This document shows, piece by piece, positions 1-11,435 of a stretch of DNA of 64,000 bases. The notes beneath the pieces are model-generated. The model did not search any database. It saw nothing but the letters and a program-made list of their open reading frames with translations, and was not told the DNA's origin. Source of the DNA: Diatrype stigma (Eukaryota; Ascomycota; Sordariomycetes; Xylariales; Diatrypaceae); assembly GCA_022225965.2 (NCBI GenBank), contig JAKJXP020000036.1, forward strand, positions 310,001 to 374,000. Reading direction: 5' to 3'. Position 1 is the stretch's first letter. Every line of letters starts with the position of its first letter. Made by a program: the position numbers and the translations under genes.

Positions 1-1297
1 TAGTTAGCCCTTCATCCCACCTATGTAGGTAGGCACGTGATATAATTCCAATATCGCGGTAGGTTGTAACAATACACGTCTCCATCCCTTAATGCATCAA
101 CTCGGGCCTGTTCGTAACTGCTCATTATAAATACCTCTTTCTGAAACCATCTCGACAGGCTTTATTCCATCAGATGCAATGAAGCCGCCTGTAGCGCTAT
201 GATACCTTTCAACGAGCCGTGTCGGGTGTCAGGACGGATCATGAACGTCATGAAGGCTCCATATTTCAAACTTCAGATATAGCAGCCACCAGGAACAAAA
301 GTTAACAAAGACCGGATGAGAGACCGGATGAGAGCTAAGCCAACCTAATACCGTATCCTCGTGTCAACCCATCAAGAATAACCTTATTCGCTGTCGCATC
401 TAACATTAACCTTATATTCAGTGTACATACCTAGGTAGTACGAGAATCACAAAGTGGGTGATTGTTTACTTACGCTCAAAATGGAAACCAAACCTTGAAG
501 GCATTAGTTGTACTTAAGCCAAGGCTGTGAACGGCCAGCCACCCATTCCTACCGCAGTCTACCATTGGGCATCCCTTCATAACCGAGTTGGAGTGCGACG
601 TTGGATCTGGAAGCCCTGCTATGCAATCGCTAGAGCCATTGAGCATGTATTGTACCCCTCAGTGGCTTGAATGTTCGCCACCTTGTCCAGCCTACTTAGT
701 GAGATGAGGGGAGGGCTTCAATGCTACTTGATCGCTTAACTAACTCGCTACAGGGGTGTGGGAAGCTTACCCCAGAAAGGTGACAGCGGACAGATGATCC
801 CTGTAGGCAACACCCTTCTCTCTTTGGTGATCCATCACAAAGCCTCTTTTTAAACTTTGACATATTTACCCCGCCTCTTGTGGACGGCGATGGTGCTCAT
901 ATAGAGTTCAGAGGTGGGAGAGCTCACGTCGACGTCTATGTCGGTGGGCGGCTGGCTACCGCAGCTTAGCTATCTCAAATCAGTACAGAATGGGAAAGGA
1001 GGCCGTCCAAGTCTAGACGGAGCCATGCTGTCAGCATGCACATAACATCTAAGGTTACAGGAATGGTGCAATTAGGGTGCTGCAAGCCATTCTAGGCGGT
1101 TATATAGGTAGGTGTGCCTGCTCATATTGAGCCGCTGCTTGTCTCGCCCATTCTTGTTGTAGGGTACACTTGCAGTTGAGTGGCTATACGAGCTCGTGCT
1201 CTGCGTACGGTATAATTGGTGATCAGCTATTTGTTGGCCTTAAACAGCCCATGATAGTAATCTTTGAGACTGTCATTACAATTACAGGCCAGGAACC
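1..1297. other. intergenic, no gene seen
   Basis: I see no supported coding region or RNA gene here. The DNA has scattered stops in all frames. It holds one perfect 12-bp tandem duplication (310-333) and one CCTAGGTA motif near 431. The right end is the promoter and 5' leader of the phosphatase-like gene. Confidence 0.6.
310..333. repeat. 12-bp tandem duplication
   Basis: The unit GACCGGATGAGA occurs twice head to tail with no mismatch. There is no sign of function; replication slippage would explain it. Confidence 0.8.
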
Positions 1298-3234
1298 ATG
1301 CCTCTTACATCGTCAGCAGCTCTCGTTGCCCTCCTAGCAACCACAGCATCGGCCCAGGGTTCTTCTGAGAGGGTGTGGTCAAGTTTCGCCTTCGTACTCT
1401 ACGGCGAACGAACTCCCTTGGCTGGCTATGACCTTCCAACTTTGACCCCTTTAGGGGCACAGCAACTTTTATCTCAAGGGTCGTTCTTTCGAGACCGGTA
1501 TCTGGTCAATAGCAGCTCGTCCGAGGATGATACCTTTAGTTTAAAACCCATCGTTGGAATTAGTCGCGATGCCATTGACAACCACCAGCTTTCCATCTAC
1601 AGCAGTACCAGCGATTACAACGTCGGTTCGACCCTTGCTTTTATGCAGGGTCTCTATCCGCCAAATTCACAAGCCTTGCCGCACATGATTGGGGGGTTAT
1701 CTACAAGCCAGTTAGCCAACGGCAGTACTTTCAACTATCCCCTCGATGGGTATCAGTACCCCAATATCCAGACGTTGTCTATACTAGATCCGAAGTCTGT
1801 TGGGTTAGTTATCACCCCGAACATAACTCATAGGGCCACCTGCTTACCACTCCAGGTAGACTTCAAGGTCATACGGCGTGCACCAACTACTTGTCGTCTA
1901 GTATGGAACTCAGGGATGACCCAGAAATGGAAGAGACATATGTTGCCACCTACGACTTCTATCAGAACCTCTGGACCAAGGCGTTCCAGGGAAGCCCCTT
2001 CCTCATGACGAGCGTGAACTTCGACTACGCCTACGACCTCTGGGACTACGCCTCGTACCAGTACAACCACAACGCGACGGTACGCGGCGGCAGCATCGGG
2101 ACGACTGGTAGCGCCCAAGCCGGCCTCCTCAGCGCTGCGGAAGCCGCGAAGCTGCACCAGCTCGCGAACCAGCAGCAGTACGGCCTCAACGGCAACCTGA
2201 CGGCGTACGCGCTGCAGCCCGGGGACCGGATCCGCGCGGTGGCGGGCCGCACGCTCGCGGGACGCGTCATCGCCCAGTTCCAGGGCCACCTGTCCTCGCG
2301 GCAGCATACGCGCAAGCTCAACCTGATGGTCGGCTCGTTCGAGCCGTTCCTGGCCTTCTTCGCGCTGGCCGGGCTCGCCGACGAGCGCAGCTCCGGCCTG
2401 TTCATGCAGATCCCGCCGCCCGGGTCCGCCCTGGTGTTCGAGCTGTTTAGTGTCGGCGGCAATTTGTCCCAAACCGAGTCCGCCCTGCCTGTCGACGAGG
2501 ACAATCTGTGGGTCCGCTTCTTGTACCGTAATGGCACCGGGGCCGACGAGCCACTGCGCGCCTACCCGCTCTTCGGCCGCCCCAACGCCGAGACCGCCAT
2601 GCTCTGGGACGACTTCTACCGCAACATGGACGGCATCGCCGTCACGGACCCCGCGGAATGGTGCGAGCTCTGCGACTCGTCGAACCTGTTCTGCAGCGCC
2701 CTGGTCGCCGACCACAGCTCGGACGGTGACGGCGACTCCTCCGACTCCGACTCCCCGTCCGACGGGGCTGGCGTTGGGTCCGAATCGCTGTCTCCTACCG
2801 TCGCTGGCGTCATTGGCGCCTTGACCACTTTCGCGGCCATGATACTCTTGGCCCTGGGCGCTTGGTTGTTGACCAGCGTGCGCCTTACGCGCCGCCGCCC
2901 CGTCGATCCAAGGCCACAGGGGCATCGAAAACGTAGTAGTAGCCGCCGTCTCGGCGGCTTCCGGGGCTTCCGGGGCACTGAGAAGATGGAATCCGACCAC
3001 GACGTCTCGATCACGCGGAACGGCGCGAAGCATGCCCGCGTCGGTAGCTGGGAGCTCGGCGCATCGGGCGGGCCGGGGGGCGCGCCCCAGCTGCCGCCCC
3101 CTGCCGCTCTCTCCGTCTCGCCCCCTAGCACTAGCAGCGGCGCAACGGTCATCGGTGCTTCGGTCAAACGCGATGACGAGGATGCTGATAGCATTACCGG
3201 GAAAACACCTGTATTGCCCCATGAGAGTGTTTAA
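1298..3234 (+). CDS. membrane-anchored histidine-phosphatase-fold protein, probable pseudoenzyme
   Basis: Two exons, 1298-1803 and 1860-3234, give 626 aa. The 56-nt intron has a GTTAGT donor and a CAGGTAG acceptor, and it removes an in-frame stop. The protein starts with a signal peptide (about residues 1-19), followed by an ectodomain like the fungal histidine acid phosphatase family (histidine phosphatase clade 2). One hydrophobic segment at about 482-508 is followed by a basic stop-transfer RLTRRR and a long polar cytoplasmic tail. The family's catalytic RHGxRxP box reads LYGERTP here, so the nucleophilic His is Tyr and the preceding Arg is Leu. The C-terminal HD proton-donor pair is not visible; GSFEP stands near residue 325. 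The fold assignment is from recalled family conservation and inactivity is an inference. Type I surface topology is likely. Confidence 0.72.
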
Positions 3235-3712
3235 AGACAGGTTACTTGTTATATCGAGGAAGGATGATGGATGGGGTGATCTACTATGCGCAGTGCCGGC
3301 TACGGATGTATATTTCAAATCATTGCCGTTCAGTCCTCCAGCTTTCGTAAAACATCATTAGTACCCTTATGCATAGAGTCACTTCGTAAGGGGGACGATC
3401 TACACTAAAGAACATTGAGCTGTTCTAGGCGTCGGTACGGCGGATACTTTTACTCGTTTGTATGACCGGTTGGTGGGTGGGCCAAGTGTGCTTCCGTGGA
3501 GTTCCCCTGGATTATGGTAGGATCGATACCCTCTGCTTCATACAATTGACGTGTCTCTCTCCAGCATTGGTGCCAATGAGGATTATATAGGATTGTTCAA
3601 AGGCGTAATAGGGTTTATATTGTATCGTACTATCTCTTGACCGACAATGTCCACCAAGTCTGCTATACATAACCCCGTGGATATGCAACCATGCCACCTT
3701 TTTCTATTGAAT
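3235..3712. other. spacer between convergent genes
   Basis: This 478-bp stretch holds the 3' ends of the phosphatase-like gene (+) and the sugar transporter (-). No gene or clear terminator structure is visible. Confidence 0.5.
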
Positions 3713-5628
3713 CTATTCCTCATGGGATGTTTCGACTTTTGCTCTTTCGGGTTTTGCGTCGGGGCTTCCCCCCTTTGGAGAATTCTGCGCTAAGACTTCA
3801 GCGGCATACCCTTCAACACCCACACAGACGTAGGTCTTGAACTTCCGTGGAGGTACCCCGGCCTCAAACATCTCATGGATTTCTTCTAGGGTACGATCTC
3901 TAGTTTCAGGAAGGAAGAACCAGACGAATATTGCTAAGATCATGTTCGAGCCAAACCAGATGTAGCCGTACTTCGGGCCCCATCCTAAGCTTGCTGGATT
4001 GATGAAGTATGGAGCAGTGAATGTTCCCAGCCAGTTGCCGAGGAAGTTCAAAGCTGTGGCAAGACCAAAACAATGACCCCGTAGCGCACTGTTGGGATAT
4101 TCGCCACCGAGAAGCCAAGCGTATGGTGCTGTATGAGATCAGTATCTTCTTGTTATACAGTGTCTTACTTCGGCGACCTACCGTATGCTACATAGAAGAA
4201 GGTAAAGAGAGCCATAAATGCAACTACGACCCGTCCGGCCTCAAGGGAGCCAGGACTCACTGTCCAGGCGATAGCCTGCGCCAGCTGTGAGAACCCACAG
4301 GCTAAAACGCCACAGAGCATTACGACACGTCGGTCGATCTGGCGTATGAAGAGGATACTGAAGAGGACACCAAGTAGCCCCATACATGTCATCATGAGGG
4401 AATACCCGAATGGGTTTGAAACCCCGGCGATCTGGAGGTAGTATGTTGTGTAGATGTTCACCCAAGACGACCCTGTAACCCGCCGCTAGTTAGTCTCCAT
4501 ATACTCGTCGCTGTTTAGGAGAGACCAACCATTCGCAGAGTGGAAACAGACGACGGTGATCGAGAGAAGCGTCCGTCTCAAGTTGGTGCCCCTCCACATC
4601 TCCAGGAAAAGCGCATGTTTGTTCTTCTGCACCTGCTCTCTAGTGGATTGTCGGATCTCATTCAGCTCGGCCTGCAATTCGGGTTCGTGAATGTTCGGGT
4701 TTCGGAGCCTGCGTAGTGCCGCCTCGGCATCCTCCTCTTTCCCCTGGACCATCAGCCAGCGAGGCGTCTCGGGAAAGAAGAAAAGCGCGAAGGCTTGAAA
4801 AGTAGGGGCGGCGAAAAAGATGGCGAGCGGGATCTGGTACGCGCGCCTGTCCTGAAGAGTATGAGTTCCATAGTCGACCGCTGCTCCGGTGATGGACCCT
4901 ATGCATAGCTGGCTTTGGTACACAGCGAACGTGATGCCTCGGAGATGAGCTGGTGCTACTTCGTGGACATATAGTTGCGAGAAGGTAAGCAGCCAACCAA
5001 CAGAAAGACCTACTGGACGTAAGTAGCTTTGACACTATCAAGACTGCAGCGCTATGCTCATAGAGGCTCACCCAGCAACAAACGTGCAAAATACAAAGCC
5101 CCGACACTCGTCGTTCCCACCATGATCGCCGTCGCGACCAAGTTCAGTAATGATGCGGTCCAAAGTCCTGCTTTCCGCCCGAACCTGCTACCAAAGGGGC
5201 CGACTAGCAGCGAAGAAATCAATGTCCCTATGGTCATGAGGCTCGATATGAGCTGTTGAACTGTTGGCTATCAACTGCATTAGTGATGGGTCTTTGTAAA
5301 GGGGATGAAAGTTGTAGATTACATCGATGGCCCATGAATTCCGCTCCGAGTCATAATACCCATATACCTGTAAGAATCCCGGCATGCTAGGAGGTGTCAC
5401 TGTGGGATACTGGTCGTAGTGCTGACTCCGTTACGTACGATAGAAACCCGCCAACAAGTGCATAGTCAAGGCCTATGAACGATTCAGTCACGCTCCCACG
5501 ACCTGAATGGTTCGGAAGATACCATATTGGAAAGTCGAGATAGTCGCAATGGCGCAGATCGCAAGGCACTTGCTGTGACTGCGCACATCAAGCTTGAGCG
5601 GATTCGCAGATATGGTAGCGCCGTGCAT
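3713..5628 (-). CDS. MFS sugar-porter family transporter
   Basis: Seven exons on the minus strand: 5628-5523, 5472-5439, 5386-5323, 5267-5072, 5009-4530, 4472-4182 and 4128-3713. Together they give 528 aa. Every junction has GT/AG and restores one continuous frame. Sugar-porter signatures are present: GSRFGRKAG after TM2, PETPRWL before the central loop, and PETRDRTLEEI after TM12. The twelve-helix pattern and length match fungal hexose/alpha-glucoside/quinate type plasma-membrane symporters, so the substrate cannot be named. The start is the first ATG in frame with the family's N-terminal residues before the GxDxxxxGGF motif. The acceptor of exon 5 is a CAG-TAG tandem that could add one Val. 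The gene diverges from the TauD-like dioxygenase and may share its regulation. Confidence 0.92.
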
Positions 5629-6108
5629 CTTTGCAACTGATGACAGACTGAACACGGAGCAAACGTGTAAATTCGGTCCAAATCAACTCCTAGTGCGCAA
5701 GTGCTGTTGGTCAAACTATATATTCGCTTGGAAGGCGGCGTGTTCACGGCATTCTACCGCACCCCCTTGTTGAAGGCCTGGGGTAATCTATGTATGCTTG
5801 GCATCTAATAGGTCCATGGGGGCTGTCATGAGGCAGGTCGCGGAGTGCGGAGAGTGCGGAGGCGTCCTATCAATCATCCGGCAATTATGAATTCCAATCC
5901 TACCAAGCCTCGGTATATATTTCGCGTGGTCACCTACCCAATCTTCACGGGGGTGCACAGCATTCAAGATTGTAACGATGCGTCTTGGCCCCCATGAGAT
6001 ATCGCAGTTCAGTCAGCAATAATCACTACTTGACCAAAGCTAATTTAACAGTTCAATCAATATCCTATAGTGTTTCTAATCTCGTACTCCAACTAGACGA
6101 TACCTGCG
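5629..6108. promoter_or_regulatory. bidirectional promoter, transporter / dioxygenase
   Basis: A 480-bp gap separates two divergent start codons. On the minus strand a TATATAG box lies at about 5716-5723, some 90 bp before the transporter ATG. Three direct CGGAG copies occur at 5841, 5848 and 5857, a spacing compatible with binding by a Zn2Cys6 regulator. That reading is inference; only the repeats themselves are seen. Confidence 0.5.
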
Positions 6109-7556
6109 ATGACGTTCATATCTCCTGTCCAACCCCAAAATGGCACGAATGGTCATGGCAGTAGCGTCCATGAGCTCCGGCGAGAACCACTGAAGAACTC
6201 TGGGTCCATTGAACACCTAGACTACGTAGACGTGACCCCTATCATTGGCCGGGAATATCCCACAGCCAAAATCAAAGATATCCTGAATGCTCCAAATGCA
6301 GAACAGCAGCTGCGGGATCTTGCGATCACCATCTGCGAGCGCGGAGTGGTGTTCTTTCGAGCACCACAGGATGACCTTACCGTCGAGGAGCAGAAACAGG
6401 TCACTGATCTGCTTGGGAAGCTTACCGGAAGGCCGGAGGAGAATGGACTGCACGTGCATCCACTATATAACGATCCGAACAACATCCCAATGGCAGATGG
6501 GACGAGGGACCCCCACATGTGGGTCTACACCCCCTTTCATCGGCTTCAGTGGCGATGGTGATGGACGCTGAATTGATCATCAAACTAGCTACGTGATAAA
6601 CTCTGAGGCTATGAAGAAGATCTATAAGACAATGAAAGGCCGACCAGATGAGAATAGCGAGCCACGAGACCTTGGGAGGGAGTGGCACAGCGACAGTATG
6701 TCCTTTACCCCAGGTGTTGATGACACTTCCAGACGTTTAATTCTTGGTTTGAAGGCCTCTTCGAAAATTGTCCGTCGGACTTCAGCTTCCTGCGTATGCA
6801 AGACACGCCTCCTTCTGGTGGTGATACGCTGTGGTGTTCTGGTTATGAGCTGTGTGTCCACCCTTGCCCCTTGCCCCCCTCCCTTTTGTTACATTCTTGA
6901 TATAATAATTGAACATCCTCCCTAGGTACGACCGGATGTCGCCCTCCTTCCGCGCCTACCTAGAGACGCTCACGGCGACGTGCGCTCAGCCGGTGTTCCG
7001 TTCGGCGTGCGAAGCGGGCGGGTACGAGGTCATGTCGCCGCGGGGGTCGCCGCGCAACCGGGACTTCGAGTTCGCGCCGGTGCACCCGGTCGTCCGCACG
7101 CACCCCGTGACCGGGTGGAAGTCGCTCTTCGCGGGCGTGGGCCTGCACGTGTCGCGCATCAACGGCGTGCACGGCTACGAGGACCAGATGATCCGCGAGT
7201 ACGCCATGCGGCTGATCACGCGGAACCACGACGGCGTCGCCCGCATGCACTGGACGAGGCAGGCGTGCGCCATCTGGAGCAACGCGTGTACGCTGCATGC
7301 TGCTACGGTAAGTATCTATCTAGTCTAAGCTCGCCTTTGCTGCCGCTGCTGCTGGCTGCTGTCTCCCCCCTCGAGGCTAGAGGGAGTGAGAGTAGCTTTA
7401 CCGTTTTACTTCTACTGAGACCCGATTCATTAGCCCGATACACATCTCGTGGATGGAGTACGCATTGGGGTTCGAGCGTCGGGGATTGGCGAGGTGCCTT
7501 ACCTAGATCCAGCTTCAACAGGTCGCCGAGAAGCCCTTAACTTGCCTAGGTATTGA
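6109..7556 (+). CDS. TauD/TfdA-like Fe(II)/2-oxoglutarate dioxygenase
   Basis: Five exons, 6109-6518, 6589-6695, 6755-6851, 6926-7307 and 7434-7556, encode 372 aa. All introns are GT-AG and phases match. The protein belongs to the taurine/alpha-ketoglutarate dioxygenase family. The iron-binding HxD is H170-S-D172 in REWHSDS, and the distal His is H329 in TLHAAT. A conserved SGGDTLW block lies between them, and a VPYLDPAS tail like other fungal members follows. The reaction would be oxidative hydroxylation of a sulfonate or similar small acid with succinate and CO2 release in the cytosol; the substrate is unknown. Exon 4 is much more GC-rich than exons 1-3. It lies head to head with a sugar-porter transporter, suggesting uptake and breakdown of one nutrient. 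Confidence 0.88.
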
Positions 7557-9322
7557 TACTTTGGGCAATATAGGATGGCTTGTTGGGCGGTCCTACGAGA
7601 GTTTCTGAAGATGGGTTGATGATCCCGTGGAAGGGAATCTCGAAGTAGCCATGTCGTATCTTATGTACTCCGGTATTTCGTATCAAGTTGTACCTATTAT
7701 ATCAGTCCGTCACTTCCAATCTGAATCTCGATGTCGTAGGATTTGTCGACACAGAGTGAGAGGCAGAAGAGCAATACTGTAGTATAGGTAGGAACTAGAA
7801 TAGCAACAATTCCTCTTCCCCTGAGGCATACTTCCTGAAAAACTTTGCCCAATGAAGAAACTCAACCGGGAAGTACTGACACCGAACGACGTACCCTTCA
7901 ATTTTTTTGTCAATGGGAGAACACATAGACCAGAAGTAAGCTGTCGTAGTGCCATGACTTCATCATCGGCCCGCTTTGTTTACCTCTACTGGGAATGGAA
8001 GCACGTAAGAACCCAGCTCTTTAGCTTTTTACGACCATGACAATAACAATAATGTTGGTCCATCTACTCTTAGTATTGCTCGTCTATTTCATTCATAAAA
8101 TATTCGCATACTGCAGTTTTCTTCGTGGAACTTGGCCACCTACATCCTTCTGTTTACCCTCTTGAGGAGCATACTAGCCTTTCCACAACGACAGTCACCA
8201 CCCCACCCTTTGAAGATACCACAAGCTTCAAAAATTCCCAAGTAGGGGGGATATCGTGGTCAGACTGGACCCCATCGAGGAGTACTCGTGCATGAGAAGG
8301 GTTTTGATAAATCGTGCTGCATGATCTCGATGCCCATCTATACAGCGAAGGTGCCATGAAGCAGCAATAGTAAGAACGGGGTTGGAAGAGGTTGGAAGGG
8401 AAGTTCGTTGACGTATGGGCTTACCATTTCTCCAGAAGTAGTGGATGCTTTACCCGCTAGTCGCTAGATTCGCTAGTGTTTAGATCTAGAATCTAGATTT
8501 GACGATGTCCAAGACAATAGCTCTATCCCGATACGTAATGTGTGATGTGTGAATAGCCAACAACGTGTGAAGCTGGGGGTCCACAGAGATGTTAGAGCAC
8601 GACCTAGCCTCTTGGTCGCTCATGAGTTGGCAGACAATAAACCTACGTGCGCCTTTCATCACGATTGACCACCAAAACATGCTGACATGCTGACGCTACG
8701 ATAAGTTATTAGAGTCGACTATCTGTAGCCTATGAGATCATCCGAATTAGCGGGCTGTCAAAAGGGGCTGTATCTCGCTGGGACCGGGAGCATCAATGCT
8801 TGTTTTATTGACTAAGGACCAACATGTGCAAGATCCGGCCGATCATTGGCTCTCGATCCCGCACATTGGGCCGCGGATTCAAGCTGGCGCCTACCAGGGC
8901 TGCCCAGGGGGTCGCAGATCCCCCCCATCTTCCCGTGCTTAAGCCCCGTCCGTTCGCTCATCGCCCATCGCGCATCGCCATTTATTTTTAGTCTACCGCT
9001 TCTAGACGTCATGGGGGCCCTGTTGCACTGCCTTGGCAACATCAATCGTACAGCAAGGTCAATCGCCCTGTTCATTTCTTCCCTTCGCTTTTAGGTCGCG
9101 CTTGTTCCCTGCCGTCTTGAGGTCTCTTCTTCCATTCAACGAATTCTGGCTGGTTCTGTTGTCCTCTCATAGTTCGGCACCAAGGCAAGGCAACCTAATC
9201 GATCCCGTTCTTCCCATCGCCGGATAGCTCGAAGTGCAAGAGAAAACAGGCACGAGAAGAAACCAAGAATACACACCCCCTTGCCCTACTTCTTCCAGCT
9301 ACGCCAGCCAGTGCTGGTGGTG
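7557..9322. other. intergenic, no gene seen
   Basis: About 1.8 kb without a supported gene. A short inverted repeat built on AGATCTAGA / TCTAGAT lies near 8480-8500. The last 400 bp, with a pyrimidine-rich stretch, is probably the GH43 promoter and leader. Confidence 0.55.
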
Positions 9323-10732
9323 ATGCACCTCTCTCCCAGCAGCAGCGAAGGCAAACCGGCGTCGCCGACCTCCTCCGAGCACCAGCAGCCCAACCCCGAT
9401 CACAAGGCGCGGCGGTCGCGGCGGCGGTGTCTGCTATGGATCCTCCTCGCGGGCGTGCTGCCAGCGATCCTCATCCTGATCTTCTGCCTGGCCTTCCTCC
9501 TGCCGCGCCGCCAGAGCCAGAGCCAGAGCAGCGGCGATAGCGATAGCGGGGAGTTCTACACCCTCCCGGCCTCGGCGTACCCGTCGCCCATCGACATCAC
9601 GGGCACGGTCCCGCACAACAAGAAGGCGCAGACGCTGGACCCGTCGCTGGTGCGCCGCGCGGGCGACGGCCGGTACTTCCTGTTCACGACGGGCGGGGCG
9701 AACGGGAGCCTCTGGACGGCGGACGCGGTCAGCGGGCCGTGGAACAAGACGGCGGGGCCCGGGTCCGGGGCCGGCCCCCTGCTGGCCGAGGACGTCGGCG
9801 CGCCCCAGGTGTACGGGCCCCTGGGCGGCAACGGCACCTACTACCTGTACCACAACAGCCACTCGTACAACTACACCGCGTCGGACGGTGTGACGAACGC
9901 CGAGGCGAGCAAGAACTCGCACGACGCCAGCCTCGTGGTGCACACGTCGCAGACGCTGGAGCCCGGGTCGTGGAAGCGGCAGGGGCGGCTGGGGATCCCG
10001 TGGGCGGAGAAGTACAACGTGCTGGACGCGGCGCTGCTGACCGTGTCCCCGAACAACACGGCCAACGCGACCAACATCTTCGCCTTCGGGTCCTACCAGT
10101 CGGGGATCTACGCCGTGCCGCTCGCCGACCCGCCGACGCGGCTGCTGGACAGCGACGGCGACGGAAACAGCAAGGCGGACTACGAGGCCGCGACCGCGCA
10201 GATGGTGCACCTGGAGGCCAACGCGAGCGCGACGCATCCGCAGGGCCAGACCGAGGCCACCTTCCTGTACGCGCGCGGCGCCTGGACCTACCTGTTCTTC
10301 TCGAGCGGGCGGTGCTGTCCGGGGAAGGGCGGGTCGTGGCCGGCGCAGAGCGCGGGCGATGTGTACCGCGTGATGGTGTGCCGGCGGTCCTCGCCGTCGT
10401 CCGAAGTGGCGGCGGATGAGAACAAGGACAGCAACACGGTGCTATCCTCGTGGGCCGAGAACGGAGGGGACGGGGACTTCGTCGACAAGGAGGGCAAGAG
10501 CTGCCGCGCCGCGGACGGTGGGACCGAAATCCTGGCTTCGCACGGTGGCATCTGGGCCCCCGGCGGCCAGGGCGTCCTTGATGACGATAGCGACGAGGCC
10601 GGGGACGAGGGTGTTTTGCTCTATTACCACTACGTCCCGTTTGACGAGCAGGCGGGAAAGCCTGAGAAGGGGTTCCGGTTCGGTTTCAATCGGTTGCGGT
10701 TCGGCGATGATGGGTGGCCAGTCGTGGTATAA
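9323..10732 (+). CDS. membrane-anchored glycoside hydrolase family 43 protein (arabinanase-like)
   Basis: A single exon of 469 aa. The ATG at 9323 is chosen because upstream in-frame codons offer only TTG. A basic stretch (RRSRRR) precedes one hydrophobic segment at about residues 36-60, followed by RR, so the protein looks like a type II membrane protein or has an uncleaved signal anchor. The rest is a five-bladed propeller of GH43 type: LDPSLVR with the catalytic base D106, VLDAALL with D235, and TEATFLYARG with the probable general acid E311. YLFFSSGRCC and SHGG follow, as in fungal endo-1,5-alpha-arabinanases. Many NxS/T sites suggest an extracellular catalytic domain. The activity is inferred from motifs. 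Loops rich in Gly, Asp and Ser are longer than usual. Confidence 0.85.
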   Translation: MHLSPSSSEGKPASPTSSEHQQPNPDHKARRSRRRCLLWILLAGVLPAILILIFCLAFLLPRRQSQSQSSGDSDSGEFYTLPASAYPSPIDITGTVPHNKKAQTLDPSLVRRAGDGRYFLFTTGGANGSLWTADAVSGPWNKTAGPGSGAGPLLAEDVGAPQVYGPLGGNGTYYLYHNSHSYNYTASDGVTNAEASKNSHDASLVVHTSQTLEPGSWKRQGRLGIPWAEKYNVLDAALLTVSPNNTANATNIFAFGSYQSGIYAVPLADPPTRLLDSDGDGNSKADYEAATAQMVHLEANASATHPQGQTEATFLYARGAWTYLFFSSGRCCPGKGGSWPAQSAGDVYRVMVCRRSSPSSEVAADENKDSNTVLSSWAENGGDGDFVDKEGKSCRAADGGTEILASHGGIWAPGGQGVLDDDSDEAGDEGVLLYYHYVPFDEQAGKPEKGFRFGFNRLRFGDDGWPVVV

Positions 10733-11435
10733 TGCCAGTATGGGTGTGAAAGATTTTTCATCGTCTTCTCAACCAACCGATCAGCACACAACCAAACGGC
10801 GAAGGACTATAAGCAGGGGTTCATCTGGGGTTTCGGTATAGACTGGTCTGCGGATAGACGGTATAGACGGTCAAATAAGCCATGGAACGGAACGGGGTTC
10901 TTGGAGGTCGATATGATGATAGATATTCGTCTAAAGATGGGGTCGGTAATCACGTCTCTGGAAAGCGCGTGCAATGGCGCAAGGGTTTAGATTGGATAGC
11001 GATGTACCAAAGCGATCAGGATTTATTGATTCACACATATATATCATTTCACCATTCTCCAAGTTCCTACGTATAGGTATCGTTTAGGTTTACATCTGAG
11101 GACTGGAGTATGAGAAGTTGGCCGGCTATGAACCTACACCCGGGCCATGATATGTTCGGGCGCATCGACAGCATGGGCCAGTCAGAATCTCTGTGGGGCA
11201 TCGTCAGGAGACCTCTATAATCTTAGACAAATAATCTCTTGGTTAAATTCATTATCATCATTATTCGTCATTCCATTCGTCTTTTCCACTAGACAGACAT
11301 GGCGGCAAGTCCGATACCGCCTTCGACATCAACACTCCAGCAAATTCAGATCCCAACATAACGACAACGTATGCAGACCCCTAAAGCCGAGCAAGCACAT
11401 CCACCGCCTTTTGGTATGACCCCAAGACACTACCC
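10733..11435. other. spacer between convergent genes
   Basis: About 700 bp between the ends of the GH43 gene (+) and the RdRP gene (-). No gene is seen. Confidence 0.5.

Noticed and set aside
1828..3318. 496-codon open frame antisense to the phosphatase-like gene
   Set aside because: Arg/Gly/Val-rich shadow of GC-rich coding DNA; the plus strand has splice-supported homology and topology.
8458..8500. Inverted repeat with AGATCTAGA core as a mobile-element end or terminator
   Set aside because: Too short and imperfect, with no partner repeat or element coding sequence nearby.
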